DNA from: Anas platyrhynchos
Lineage: Eukaryota; Chordata; Aves; Anseriformes; Anatidae
NCBI RefSeq assembly: GCF_047663525.1
Contig: NC_092600.1
Span: forward strand, 1-64,000
Length of the DNA stretch: 64,000 nt
Direction of reading: 5' to 3'
Positions 47,540-61,949 of this stretch are shown here, in pieces; position 1 is the first letter of the stretch; each line of letters begins with the position of its first letter. The position numbers and the translations under genes are program-made. Below the pieces are notes generated by a model. That model was not told the DNA's origin. It saw only the letters and a list, made by a program, of their open reading frames with translations, and searched no databases.

Positions 47540-48150
47540 AGCAGCAGCCGGCAGCGAGGAAAGGCAGAGGCCTGCCCTCCAAAGGTCGCAGGGAGCACAG
47601 CCGCAGCTCCTCCGGGCCGCGCCGCGAGCGGGCGTCCGCAGTGCGACCTGAGGGCCCCGGACCCGCCACAGGAGCCCGCGTGGAGCAGACGCTGCCCGGG
47701 CCCGCAGCCGCCAGGCGAGCAGCCCGCGGCAAGGGCCGGGCGGGGCGGGGCGGGGCACGGCCCGAGCGAGAGACCCGCCGCGGTGCCCCAGGGGCGGGGC
47801 GGGGCGGGGCGGGGCGGGGCCGTTCCGAGGCGGCCCGGCGGCCCCCGGAAGCTCCGCGGAGCGGCCCCAAGAGGGCGTGAGCAGGAAAAGCCTTTTTTGG
47901 GCCTCGGAAGCGCCTTAAAAGGCCCGGAGGAAACGCCAAATATGGTGGCCCGGTTCCGGCCGCCGCGAGAGTAGTGTTTCCGCTCGGCCTTGGCAGCCTC
48001 GCGGCCGCGTGACACGGCCCAACCCGCCGCCGGCGCGCTCCCGGCGCTGCGGCTCCGCCCCCCGGCCCGGCCCGGCCCGGCCCGGCCCCGGCGGCGGAGC
48101 AGCACAGCCGCGGAGGGGCCGCGCGGTGCCGTGCGGTGCCGTCCGAGGGC
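47540..48150. promoter_or_regulatory. CpG island with three CArG boxes, putative SRF-responsive promoter
   Basis: GC-rich island with tandem GGGGCGGGGC boxes (47,789-47,820) and three perfect CC(A/T)6GG sites at 47,891-47,900 (CCTTTTTTGG), 47,913-47,922 (CCTTAAAAGG) and 47,936-47,945 (CCAAATATGG), about 22 bp apart. ETS-type CGGAAG at 47,905 and GGTTCCGG near 47,950 would suit SRF/TCF complexes. It lies 3-4 kb beyond the 3' end of EGR1. No reading frame across it is convincing. It may drive a non-coding transcript or act as an EGR1 enhancer. Confidence 0.65.
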
Positions 48151-51099
48151 AGCTGGGCTGCTGCCAGCAGTGACGCACGTCCTTTCCTGTCGGTGGTGGT
48201 CAGATCCGAAGCCATGCTTTAAATCACAAACAGCTGAGGTTTAAATCAGCCGAATGGATTTTCTGCCATCAACTGGAAAAGCAAGAGGGCGTTTGTTGTC
48301 CCCAGGGTGCTTCATGCACAGCTCTGGGCCTTACCAGCGTCGGAGGGGGTGGGTTCCCCAGCCGCTGGCAACACCTGCCGTTTCCTGGTGTCCAACCTCC
48401 TTGAGACGCCCATCTAGCAGTGCTGTGGCCTCCTCGAAGGAAGCTTCTCCTGCTCCTAATTAGCAGACGCAGCACACTTCTTAAGAATCAGAAATACTGT
48501 CTTTTTCAGAACACCATAAATCAGTAAGACCTCACAGAAAACATACCGAAACTCTGAAATCTGCTTTCATTTTGGCGAATAAAGGCCTCAAAAAGAGCAG
48601 GAGCAAAAGCCCATGCATATTCTTCCCTTTATGTTATACATACAGATGGACAATGTAAAGCAAAAGATGCAGCAATTTAGACCAAATGCCAGAGCTTAAA
48701 TTATGAGCACTTTCTAAGCAGTTACACCGAAGGGTATCAGCATGAAAGACATCCTGGCTGGCGTATGTCAATTTTTTTTTTTTTAACAAAATACTGTGTT
48801 TTGTTGTTGTTGTTTTCTAAAACAGCGACGACATTGTACCAGGGAGCTTCCTGCAATTAGATGCAATTCAAACAAGTGACACCCCAATTAGACGGGAAGT
48901 GTCATCTGCCAGTTCACAGGCAGGATACAGTGCATGTTTACTGTTCCCGCAGGACACTGCTGGCTTGCACCACTTGACTGTACTGCTTTCCGAGTTAGGG
49001 TTAGCATGAGGCCAATAGTAACCTTACATACCCTCTTCAGTGCCTCTGAGCATCCCGTCCCTGTGACTGGACACTGCTAGATGGGGTTAGTGGCTGTGGT
49101 TAGTGTCCACATCTGTGGGAGGCCAGAATTCTTTCAGCTAAGGGATGCCTGCAGCACTCTCAAGAGAATGCCTAAGGCTGAGGGGGAAGGAGGGGACAAC
49201 ACAGCAGATCGGGGCAGATTTCTGGAGGTGTCGTCAAGTTGAAAGGATCTACCATCACAAAGTGGAGAAAGCATGGGTCAAGGGGGACTAAGATTTCTTT
49301 CAACTAGAGAGGAGACTTGCAGACCCCTCCTTCTCCTTTGCACCATGCCTTGGCACCTGCAAGCTATTCCTGCTTGTAGTGGTGTCCACCAGGATATCAT
49401 GGTCATGGTCTGCTGCTAGAGGGGTTCTTTTGGCTTTCATAACCTTGCAACACTGCCTGACTCAAGGCACTTTGCATAAAACACAGCAAAGAGCAAAAGA
49501 GCAGCTATCTTCTTTGCTGCCTTTTTAGGCTTGTTAATTACCATCAGTGCCCATTTCTGAATGAAGTGCTCTGGAGAACCTGAGTCACACTCAAGCTCAT
49601 CAGACACTGCTTGAGAGCCTGCCTGGTCAGTTTTTTAGCACAATCTTAATTCCAGCAGGCTAGATCAGGAGTTAACAAAACAGCAACACCAGAGCCAAGC
49701 TGTGCCCATGGATCAAAAGGGCTGACTTCAACTGTTTAGGAATTGGAGTTGGGAGAAAGTTTTGTATTGAAATTTATATAATGTTTTCTTCCTTCTTAGA
49801 AGCATCACATTCAAAAGCACTTCTTCACTGTCTCATCTCATATAAATGAGTTTCTCTAGCCTCTGACATGGGTTACATGCTCAGACAGTGTGAAGCCCCA
49901 CATTCTCCCCAGTCAGTCAGCCTAGGCAGCAGACTCTTGAAATGAAAAGAGCTAATGCTTTTCTCTGAAAAGGCACAGAAAACCACACAAACTGGAGGGC
50001 CAACTGCAAGGTCACTGCCAACTGCAGCTCCCAGCACTGCAGGCACAAACCAACACAGAGACAGAGCGGCACAGGCCCTTCCTCACAGCTTGTTCCAACC
50101 CGCTGAGGAGAGTCATACCTGAGAGAAGACGGACTGGGATATACCAACTATTCTGCTTTCAGGTACCTTCAAGAGCTGCTTCTATTTGCCAGGGGTGGTC
50201 TGTATCCCCCAAAAAGAAGAACTAGGTGAAGGTGCTTCAGAAGGTTGCCCTTCCTAATCAGTAGGCTGAATTTTGGCAAACAGTAGGGCATGAAATCTCC
50301 TACAGAGACTGCTTACCAGTTCACATTATGTTAGGTATGTTCATTAAGGCCTGTATTTGCATCGCAGCCAGCTCCTCATGACTATAAATATTAGTAGTTT
50401 GTAGAGAAACCACCAGGAAAGACTGGCACTGGAACCCTCTTTTGTACCTGAACTGCCACTCCTCACAACAGCAAACTCCTTTGAATTCACTACATAGAGA
50501 GTTCACACACACTCTAAAATGTATTTTAAACCACTAAGTAAGGAGGCCTGTAAATGCTAAAACATTTGTTCTAAAGGATATCCAGCAAGTGTATTTTACA
50601 TCCTATGTTGTTTAACTTATGTGAGGAACTTATAACAGTCCTCAGCTGTTCAGAGCTACCTCACATAGACATTTGGACTGATCTTATTTTACAATAGAGA
50701 AACTACTTTATTACCTTGCCTTTCCTCTCTTGGCACCCAGAAGGCTTTCTGACTACCTACGAGCACGTAGTTGAGATCTAAATTTTGAACCTCAGCTTCA
50801 GCACTGAGAAAATTGTTTTTCTTTCTAGGATTAGCTCACATGCTTCTGGAGAAGCCTGGAGACAGAAAAATATAGGAATCGTGATGACTTCAAAACAGCA
50901 GGTGATGCATCTAATACAGGGACATGTGCTACATCCATGCCATTGACAACTACTGGACTCAGAAATGATTGATCTCCCCTCTTTTCTTCAAACAGATAAT
51001 TCTCTAAGAGAAGAGAAGCAGCTGTCACTTCCCATCAACTCAAGCAGCTGGTTGCTGCAGCACACTCTTCCTGCGTAGCAGCTTAAAGGAAAATATGAA
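48151..51099. other. Intergenic, no gene seen
   Basis: Unique sequence between the CArG island and the 3' end of EGR1. A lone TTAGGGTTAG near 49,000 is incidental. No coding exon or repeat family is supported. Confidence 0.5.
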
Positions 51100-52103
51100 A
51101 GCTTCCATGATTTGATATTTATTTATTTATTTTTTCTGAAGGGTATTGTACACCAAATATCCCATTGGCAGGAAAGCGCATTCAATGTGTTTAGAAGCCA
51201 AACAGTCACTTTCATTTTAACAACCACAATTACAAAGTAAAAATAAAACACAAAATAATGAACCACATGTTCATAACATACAAAAATTGCTGCCTACTCA
51301 GTAGGTAACTACAACATTCCAACTCCTGAATATATATATATTTATAAATTTACATTCTTGTAACAAAAATAGACTTTGAGAGTTGTTGTTCCCCTCCCCC
51401 CCCCCCCCCTTACATTCTGTCTCCCAGGGCATTCTCGTCCTCCCCTCCCCACCTATTCCCTGCTCTCCCTTACATTCTTTGCGTAGCATCCCTTTCACTT
51501 TAAGGCAAGATGCAAAGCATCCATTCACACAAATGCATGACGTCAGCAAGGCTTCACAAAAAGGCACCAAGACTTGTAACTCTAAAAACAAAACTTCTGC
51601 CACATGTGAGTGTCTCATCAGGTGATTTTTACATAGCATCACTCTTACATGCTCAAATACAGTAAGTGCTGTTCCCAAAGAAGTTTTAAATTCATTACAG
51701 CATTGTCACTAAAATAGAGTCAACATTTACAAAATATGGCCCTGCAAACTCCAAATAATACAATATGGATATGCAAAGATTTTTCACATCAATAGTACCT
51801 AAAGGAAAGCAAAACCATGGCACATGTACAAGTTACATCAGCTATGTACTTAATCAAAGGTCCCTTCTTCATAATAAAATACTATTGTTTACGGGGAAAA
51901 TTATACTGAACTTATATCCACAGTCCATGCAAATTAAGTCATTCAACAGAGGTGGAAAACTTAAACAGCAGTTGTTTCAGGCAGCTGAAGTTTGAAGAAA
52001 TGGTAGATAGCCTTGCAACATATAGGGTTGGAGGAGTAATTGGAGACTCCATGTCTCATAGTACCAATGGAAGAGGTAAATGCTCCTGCTCCAGAAGGTG
52101 ATC
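51100..52103 (-). other. EGR1: EGR1 3' untranslated region
   Basis: From the EGR1 stop to overlapping AATAAA signals on the minus strand at about 51,133-51,117 is about 1 kb, similar to the usual EGR1 3' UTR length. The exact cleavage site is inferred from the signal. Confidence 0.6.
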
Positions 52104-53961
<1,858 letters not shown>

Positions 53962-54180
53962 GAGGGCGCCGGGCTCGGGCTCTGACGGGTGGCGCCGCCG
54001 CCGCGGGCCCGGCGGACGGGCCGGCTGCGGCGAGGCGGCCGTTGCCTGCTGCCTGCCCCGCGCCGCGGTCGCCCCGGCGCTGCCCGCTGGAAGCGCTCGA
54101 CTCCCCGCCCGCCCGCCCGGGGCTCCCCCCGGCTCTGCCCGCTGGAAGCGCCCGGCTCCCCGCCCGCCCCGGAGCCTCCC

Positions 54181-54190
54181 CTATATATCG
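54181..54190 (-). promoter_or_regulatory. EGR1: EGR1 TATA box
   Basis: The plus text CTATATATCG reads CGATATATAG on the minus strand, about 220 bp 5' of the ATG. A start site near 54,155 would give a 5' UTR of about 190 nt. Confidence 0.65.
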
Positions 54191-54220
54191 GGTCCCACCG
54201 GCCGCGGCCCGCCCCGGCCC

Positions 54221-54264
54221 TGACGTACATGGCCATATATGGAAAGCAGGAAGCCCTAATATGG
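54221..54264 (-). promoter_or_regulatory. EGR1: Proximal EGR1 serum response elements and CRE-like site
   Basis: Two perfect CArG boxes: CCATATATGG at 54,233-54,242 and CCTAATATGG at 54,255-54,264. A CRE-like TGACGTAC is at 54,221-54,228. This matches the known proximal SRE pair of EGR1 promoters, bound by SRF with ternary complex factors. Confidence 0.88.
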
Positions 54265-54465
54265 ACGCGGGCCGGAGGACCCCGCCTAGCGTCAGCGCCT
54301 GGCACCGGGGAAAGCCGGGCAGCGGGGGCCCCGCCCGCCCCGGCCTGGGAGCCCCGCGCCCGCCCCGACCCTGTCCCCCGCCGCGGGCAGCGCCGCCGCA
54401 GCGCCGCCGCAGCGTCTCCGGCCCAGGGGCGAGCGGTGCCCGGCCCCCGCCCGCCCCGGCCAGCC

Positions 54466-54560
54466 CGCCGGAAGCCTCCGCTGCACCTTCCATATTAGGA
54501 AACAGCCTTATAAGTCTCGGTTCCGGCGGAGGCATCCCGCTCCTTATTTGGCGATTCCGG
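54466..54560 (-). promoter_or_regulatory. EGR1: Distal EGR1 serum response element cluster
   Basis: CArG boxes CCATATTAGG at 54,490-54,499, imperfect CCTTATAAGT at 54,506-54,515 and CCTTATTTGG at 54,542-54,551. They are interleaved with ETS-type CCGGAAG at 54,468-54,474 and TTCCGG near 54,522 and 54,556. This corresponds to the distal SRE group through which ERK/Elk-1 signalling induces EGR1. Confidence 0.88.
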
Positions 54561-55870
54561 CCCCGGCTGCGGGAATCGGGGGGGCGGGCTCGGGGAGCCC
54601 GGACGCGGAGCCCAGGTTGCCGCCAGGACGCGCGCGCGCCCGCCCGCCCCCGTGCCGCGAGAGCGCGCGGCTTCGTCGCCGGGCGGGCGGGCGGCACCGA
54701 GACCGCGGGGAACACCCGGGTGGCTCCAGCCCCGCCGGCGGCGGCATCGCGGGCAGAACGCCCCCCCCTCCCGCTCGCCCTACCCGCCTCCCCCCCGTGC
54801 CCGCGGAGGGGCCGCGTGCCGGCAGCTCCGCAGCCGCGGATGCGGAGGAGTTTCCCGGGCGCTGGCAGCGCGCCCCGGGTGGGGGGCTGCCTGCTCCCGG
54901 AAAAGGGAATCTCTGGGACTCCGCAGCTCTGCCGGGAGAGTCTTGCTCCGCCCGCTCCCGCCGAGAGCGGCGGAGCTCTCCCCGCCGCACCAGACCGGGG
55001 CAGACCCAGGCGCTCCGCGCCGCCCGCACGCGACGGAGAGCGGGGCACTGCTAAAACCGGAGCCCTGGGCACCGCACGGCCGTAGCCCCCGCTGGCTCGG
55101 CTGCGATGGAAAGTGACACTGCTCGGGACGCTGCTCTCGCACCCTGAGGGTTGCCCCTTAGCGCGGCCGCAGCTCCTGCTTGCCCCGCGGGCTACTCTCA
55201 CACCGGCTCCGCGCGGGACCGCCGGCCACCTCCGGAGGGGCCGAGAGCTCCGTCTCCCCGCCCGAGGCGGCACATACAGCGCGGAAACACCGCAGACGAC
55301 GTCCCCGGGCGGCGGGGAGCCTCCCGCCCTATAAATAGGCGCTCCACACGGCCGCCACTCCGCCCCGCCCCGCCGCCAGCGCGCCGCGGCGCGGGGCTCC
55401 CCTGGCACTGGGCCAGGCGGCAGCGACGACGCAGTGCGGCCGCAGTGCGCGTGCGCGGCCGCCGCCGCCGCCGCCGCGCCGGGGGTTTCCCCGCAGTGCG
55501 CGGCCCCGTGCCGGCCGGCAGCGAGGCGTCCCCGCACGGCCCCTGCAGCCCCGCGCTCCGCCTGTGCCGGGTCCGGGATGCCGCCCGCGTGGCCGCCCCT
55601 GCCCGGCTGCGGCGGGGAGCTCTCCGGAGCGCCGCCTCGCTGCCGTCCGTGGCCCCGGTCTCTTGCCGCGGACGGCGCTCGCTTTGCCGCAGGGGCGGAG
55701 GGGAACAGCAGGTGCCGCGGTGCCCGTTCGCGGCGCGGACTCCCGGCCGGTCCCACTCGCGAGCGCTCGCTCGGGGCACGGCCCGCGTCCGGCGGGAGCG
55801 CGCAGCGCTGCCCGCAGCCTCCACCGGCGCTGCCTTGGGGCAGCTGCCCGCCCGGCGCGAAGGTCAGCCA

Positions 55871-56440
55871 CGCGCTTCGGGAGCCGGGCAGTCCGCCGTT
55901 GCCACGGGAAGGCGCTCGTATAACTCAGTGCTGGGCGCTGCTGTCTTCCTGATTTCTATTCAAGCTGCGAGCAACAGCAGGGCTCTGTCTGCCCATTTTC
56001 GTAGAAACTTCACACCTTCCTCATGTACTGTTTTAACCGAGTTGCTGTATTTTGGGTCGTGTCTTGTCAGTAACAGCGTGCAGTGCTTCCCGCACGGGTG
56101 CATTTCCACCCTCGAATCAGCTGCGGGTTGCAGTCACACAGTGCCTCCAGGAAAGATGTGGAAAGCTCCTTCTCATCTGCAGCCTCTGTTACTCAATGGT
56201 AGCTAATATGCGTTTGTTACTGACCCTCTAGGGAGAGAAATCACATTGTTTTTCAAATGTCAGTACACTAGGCCAAAAACATCTGATTCGTTGATTCTCT
56301 TTTTTTTGAATACATTCAAATATCTGCTGCAGGTTTTGATTACTCCTATACATAACGATTACAGCTGATCTCTGTTTTCTGCCAGCCTATTGCATTTTGA
56401 AGCCCTGTTAGGAAGGATCATTCTAATGCTATAGGCCTGC
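55871..56440. other. Intergenic upstream of EGR1, no gene seen
   Basis: GC content drops to background. No supported feature. Confidence 0.5.
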
Positions 56441-56444
56441 TATA

Positions 56445-57000
56445 GATTCAAAAAACCACTGAGGTTGGAAGGGACAGCTGTAGATCATCTAGTTCAACTA
56501 GTCCCCTCAAAACAGTTTCACTTTGAGCAGGCTGCCTCAGGATGTTGTCCAACTGGATTTTAAATATCTCCAAAGATGTAATCTCCATAACTTCTGGGCA
56601 ACCTGCTCAACTGTTCAGTCATCCTTATAGAGGAAAGAAAAGAAATTAAGAAATTAGACAGGGAGGAAGGGAGGGAGGAAGGAAGGAAGGAAACATTTAT
56701 CTTATGTTTAAAATGAATTTCTTTTGGTTTGCGCCCACTTCCTATTGTCACTAGATACTACTGAGAAGAGTCTGGATCCATCTTCTATACACCTTCTTGT
56801 AGGATATTTATGCACACTGATGACAGTCTCCCCTGAGCCTTCTCTCTTCCAGACTAAAATGCCCTAAGTCTCTCAGTTTCTCCTATATGACAGTCCTATA
56901 ATTGCTCCAGTTATATAACTGTTAAAGGCCCTTTGATGAACTTGCTCCACTATGTCCATATCTGTCTTGTTCTGGGGAAGAGACCTGCTTCAGAGCTGCA
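56445..57000 (-). mobile_element. Old CR1 LINE 3' fragment
   Basis: Begins near the CR1-like phrase GAGGTTGGAAGGGACAGCTG and ATCATCTAGTTCAACTAGTC, and continues with diverged RT C-terminal and 3' sequence (CCTGAGCCTTCTCTCTTCCA, TTGTTCTGGGGAAG). A GGAA-rich simple repeat interrupts it near 56,660-56,690. Heavily mutated. Confidence 0.7.
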
Positions 57001-58770
57001 GAGTGGTGTAACTAGCTTGAACTGCACATAAATTATAGTAATAAAGACCATTTTGCAAAGTCCCCTACCATTCTGGTGAGGCTTCTTGGCTTCACTGAAG
57101 TACCGGAAAAGCAGCCACATTTTGGCCAATTACTGGGATATAGATGTATGACCTCAAGTGTGCATACTGAGCTAGGAAATCACTTGTTGACTTTCACACA
57201 CTGGGACAGACAATATTTGCTTCTCCAAACACATGTTCTGTGTTCCATTTTCTTTTTCTCAGTAATAATAATAATAATTAAAAAAAAGCAGGTCTGTAGA
57301 AACTGTATTAAGAAAATTGGATATTTATAACTGAACAACAAGATTTAGTTCAGCCCAGTCAGCTACTCAATAGAATGAGGAATGTTGTGGTGAGACCGAT
57401 TAGAAGCTATGAATGAAAGCTGTTGTAGTAAGCAGAACCATTATCTATTATAATAAGATAATATCTGCACTTCTTTTTCCAGGTACCATAACTTGAATAA
57501 TTATAGTACTTCCAAATAATTTGTTACTACAAATCAGTATTTTAAACTTTTTTTTTTAAAAGCACTATTTTAATAAATTCTTAACAACTTGCTTAACAAT
57601 AGTAGAAGCACAAAACCGTATGATTTTATCACAGTCACAATTTTATTTGAGAATTTAATAATTTTGGTTGCAATTTTCTAATGAATAAACACATGCAATA
57701 CTCTGAGTATCCTTGAAAGTCAACCATCATTAAATGTGCTTGCTGTCTCTTGATGTATTTCCACAACAGACATGCTATTCCAGAGTGAGGAAGGAATGCA
57801 ACGGGGTGAGGAAAAGAGAAGAGGGAATGGGATATTAAGTGTCATGAATAAGCCATCCATCTCAACTCAACAGAATAGGCAGTCTCTGCTTCAAGTTTAT
57901 AGAACATCATAGAACAAGTTTACGGAACCTACACTAACATTTCTCTCTCTCTCTCTCTCTCCTTTTTTTTTTAATCTGATATTGTAATACTAGTGTTACT
58001 TTCTGTTTTCTGAATCATAGTTGTTTTTTGTTTTTTTTTTCAGATTAATTTCTTTTCTGCAATTGGACAGAAATTGTTGGTAATATACATATACAAATAC
58101 TCCTGTGGTAGTAGCATCAGTCAGTTTGACAGGTTACAAATCTCCACTTAATAACAAAATTTACTGAAAGGTTCAAGTTATTTCTACATACTTGTTCAAT
58201 CACTTGTCTTCTGTTCTGTTAATTTCAAACACAATGAGTAGTAGAACTTAAGCTTTTCTTCAAATACCATGGTTTGGTTTGACTCCTCAATGACTTGCTA
58301 ATATTGCAGAATACTCTTTCCTTCTTTCCCTCTTTTCTTTTTTTCCCTTGTCTTTCAAGGCCAGAAGAAACTGTATTTCAACTACTGTCTGGTTCCCGGT
58401 TACAGAATTTCACTCAAAAAACTGGCATATGTTAGGCTCAATATTCCATTTTAGCTGAAGTACATCACTCAGAAAATCACCTTTTTATCCAAAATCTGAA
58501 ATCTTGAAGAGATGGGAAATCTAGTGCTTTCTTTTTTTTACCTTATTTCAACAGCCATTTTTATCAATGCAATTCTAATTTAAGAATTCTAATAAGAATC
58601 AAAACAAAGTAACAAAAAAGAAATTGATTCTCTAATTTACATAGTCCATCTTTAGATATAATATTTAATTTTTTTCTGATCTTTCATTTTATGTCAGAAA
58701 GAACCTGTCAGAACTACTCTCTCTCTCTCTCTTTTTTTTTTTTTTTCCCCAATTAAAAGGTCTTGCATAT
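57001..58770. other. Intergenic, simple repeats only
   Basis: Contains (CT)n near 57,942-57,961 and 58,720-58,733, and T tracts. No gene is supported. Confidence 0.5.
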
Positions 58771-58776
58771 TGTAAT

Positions 58777-59160
58777 CTAGTTACAATAATCCACCCAAAG
58801 CAGGTTGTCCAGGACCATGTCCAGACAGATTCTGAGTACCTTCATGGAGGGAGCTGCCACAACCATGCTGGGCAATGTGTGCCAGTTCTCTGTCACCTGC
58901 ACTGTAAAGAAGTGCTTCCTGATGATGTTCAGGCAGACCTTTGTGTGTTTCCTTTTTGTGCCCACAGCATCTTGTCCTGTCACCGGGCACTACTGAAAAG
59001 AGCCTGGCTCCATCCTTACTGCAACCTCCAATCATGTGTTTACATACATTTATGAGATCCCCTGAGCCTTCTCTTGTCCAGGCTTAACAGTTCCGGCTCT
59101 CTCAGCCTGTATCATGATCGAGCAAAGATTATCAAGAGTGGCTTCACAATGACATCTACC
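58777..59160 (-). mobile_element. Old CR1 LINE fragment, part of the left inverted-repeat arm
   Basis: The minus-strand translation has frames resembling the CR1 RT C-terminus (a segment like LNIIRKHFFTVQVTENWHTL parallels [18 protein letters not shown] at 62.9-63.2 kb). It is more diverged than that copy. Confidence 0.65.
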
Positions 59161-59545
59161 AGCTCCAGCAGGTAAATTACTTATTTCCCCTTGGCACAAC
59201 AAGGCCCTTCATCTGCGCAACAGGACTCTTCACCTATAGGGTACGTTATCTTATGCCTTTAAAATAAAAACATATAACAAATTAAACCTTTGTTAATTTG
59301 ATACTTTTAATACTGGCAATATGAACCATGAGCCAGTGGTTTTGATAGTGCTGTGGTTCAGTGTTAGTACCTGATGTTGATTTAAGAGAAAGACCAAACA
59401 AACAGTGTCCTTCCTGTCTACAAGCACTACATCAAACAAAATGTCCATTGCAATATGATGCACAGCACCTGCATGACTGCACAGCAGTTCATATGATTAC
59501 ACAATTTATATCACAGCAGTACCTGTCCTTGAACACAGTTTTCCA
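59027..59545 (+). repeat. Large inverted repeat, left arm
   Basis: This stretch reads as the reverse complement of 61,950-62,304 joined to 63,855-64,000. Examples: CATGATCGAGCAAAGATTAT versus its complement at 63,890-63,909, and TAGGGTACGTTATCTTATGC versus the complement near 62,210-62,230. The outermost 130 bp look identical; inner parts have scattered differences and a short deletion near 61,984. The spacer is about 2.4 kb. Confidence 0.85.
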
Positions 59546-61949
59546 TTTTTTTAAGTACTGGCAATATAAGACCTCCTAACTGTGACAGCATCTGATATTT
59601 CTGCATATTTTTAATTTTTAATGCATAGATATATAATCTTTTTGGTGGATATAAAGTAGTTGATATGAATCTTGAGTTTCAGTTTGCTTACTTGCTTAGT
59701 AGAAGCTCATACAGACTTATTTTCAGCTGTTGTGTAACTTTCAGTATTTTATTTATTTATTTACATCAAAACCTCTTGTTATATTGTTGTGCTAGTAAAA
59801 ACATCACAGTCCTTTTAAAATGTTTCTATATAACTAGTTACTTCTAGGTCTTGCCTACTTGTGCTATGACTAAATGTAAAGTGGCAGCTGTTTCTGTTTG
59901 CACTGTCTATAACTGAGTTTGACTTCCAATGCCAAAAAATGTTAATAAACTTTCCTACATTTGAAATTTGCCTAGTGTTCTAACATACATTTTGTTTTAA
60001 TTAGATGCACTTTTCACTTTACCCACAAACATAGTTTTTTGTGTGGAATGCACATGCACTTTCGGCAAAATTCATTCATTTTCTTTCTTTAACAGATCTT
60101 ATTTTTCCTGAATATGACAACAGTGACCGTAATTTCTCAGGATCTTTCACTAGTTGTTCAAATACACATGCATTGATTTTCTTCATCCCAACCCTCTAAA
60201 TACATCATCCTGTTCCCTCTTCTGTTTCTCCCTGCACTGTTTTTAATAGTCCAGACTGTAAAACAAGTTTATATAGATATTCCCTTTAAAAAGTTTTATT
60301 ATTCTCTATTTTTTATTATTCTCTATTTATCATGTTGTATTATACTATATGCTTGAAGAGTTACAAACAGGAGGGAGAATTCCAGCTTTGTAAACAAATG
60401 CTGTAGAGTTGTTTCTCCCCTCCTATTCTCCAGAAGCAAGCGATCTGATTTAAAAATCTGCTATATTTTTATGTATTGCGCTGTAGGATCTTTTACAAAT
60501 ACTTTAATTTTATTTAACATTCTTTTTCTTTCTGTGCAGTTAATTTCACTACAAAGTCTATTGCTTTGAGATGGAGGCCCAGAGGGAAGGAATATAAATG
60601 TAATTTAAGATCTAAAAATACTTACATTTAAGCATCCTTTCTAGTCCTATGAATAGGGATATACAGATTTTATCAGCACTTTTTGAATACATGCCTTTGC
60701 TCTAAGGACTGGGGTGGACGTCCTTGTATTTGCTGCAAAATTCCTACCCTGTTCTGGCACGTGACTCTCCTTCGTTTTGTAAACAGGCCTGAAATTCATT
60801 ACACACATCCTTTGTAGTGGTATTATCTAACCGCAAGAGGGAACTCTACCCTGTGATTGTTTCAGGACCTGGGCGTGGTCTACCAGATTAGCTAAAGAAA
60901 GGGTTTTGTAAGAATTAGTTTACTTGCTTGTTTTATTTATTTATTTATCCATCCCTTGATCTCAGATATTATATATGAGCAAAAAGGTGACAGCACATTT
61001 TTTTTTTCTCAGAAATCTAAGAAGTCTGAGCGTTTTTCCTCCAAGCTTTGATGCTTTAATTTAAACAAATCCCTAAAAGTAGTTAATTTGGGATGCATGA
61101 CTTAATGGACTTCAAAAGCCTATAAAACCTGAATCGTCGCAAAAAAAGAGTTGCTACACACTACTTGAAGTAACCTCCCCCTCCCATCCCCAAGGATGTC
61201 TCTGCTCTGATAAATTCTCATCTCCAATTTCAATAATTTGACTGAGGTTGCTAAGAGATGATGCTTATCTTTGTTCACTGTTAACACTGATACAAATGGT
61301 ATTCGGTCTACCTATGGTATCAGGATGAGTAAGAGTATTACCCATATATAAATCTCTCCTCTATGATCTCTGCAGAATTATTACATGAAAAATATTACCA
61401 AAAGTAGAGTTAAGTAGATGAAGAAAGCCAAACCAGATAACAGTTGTGAACATAGTAAGATTCAACACAAATGAAGAAGACAGATGCCTCTAGAAGTTTA
61501 CATAAGAAACATAAAATTTATATGTGATTTTGAGCGGCAATATAAAAATTAACTGAATTGCAGATGGTCTATCTAGGGGGGCAGGAGGCATGAGCCATAT
61601 GCAAATGCTCGTTAAAGTGCTGAGTCCTAGAAACCGTGTTCAGGATACTACTGAATTGTAATTTTGTTCCTAATTTATCCTTCCTATATCTTAAGAATGC
61701 TAAATTCACATCTACCACTCAGAAAGGGCAATGTAGATAAATGAGCTAGATCCCAAAGTGTTCAGCCTATCAAAGGAAGTAGTACTACTTATTGCTGAAC
61801 TTGAATGACTGTGGATTAGTGTAGTTGACAGTAAAGACTATGTAACAACAAGGTAGCAAGAGTATGCAACATCTGATAAAAAACTATTCTGTCAAGCAAA
61901 CAAACAATCAAAGGAACAAAATGTTTTCTAATCTCATATCTGCAGAGTG
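59546..61949. other. Spacer of the inverted repeat, no gene seen
   Basis: AT-rich unique sequence without a supported gene. Confidence 0.5.

Noticed and set aside
47517-48215. 232-codon minus-strand frame across the CArG CpG island
   Set aside because: Ala/Arg/Pro/Gly-rich GC artefact overlapping GC boxes and CArG sites; no initiation or splice support.
49000-49012. TTAGGGTTAG as an interstitial telomere repeat
   Set aside because: Only about one and a half units, in unique sequence and in the opposite orientation; expected by chance.
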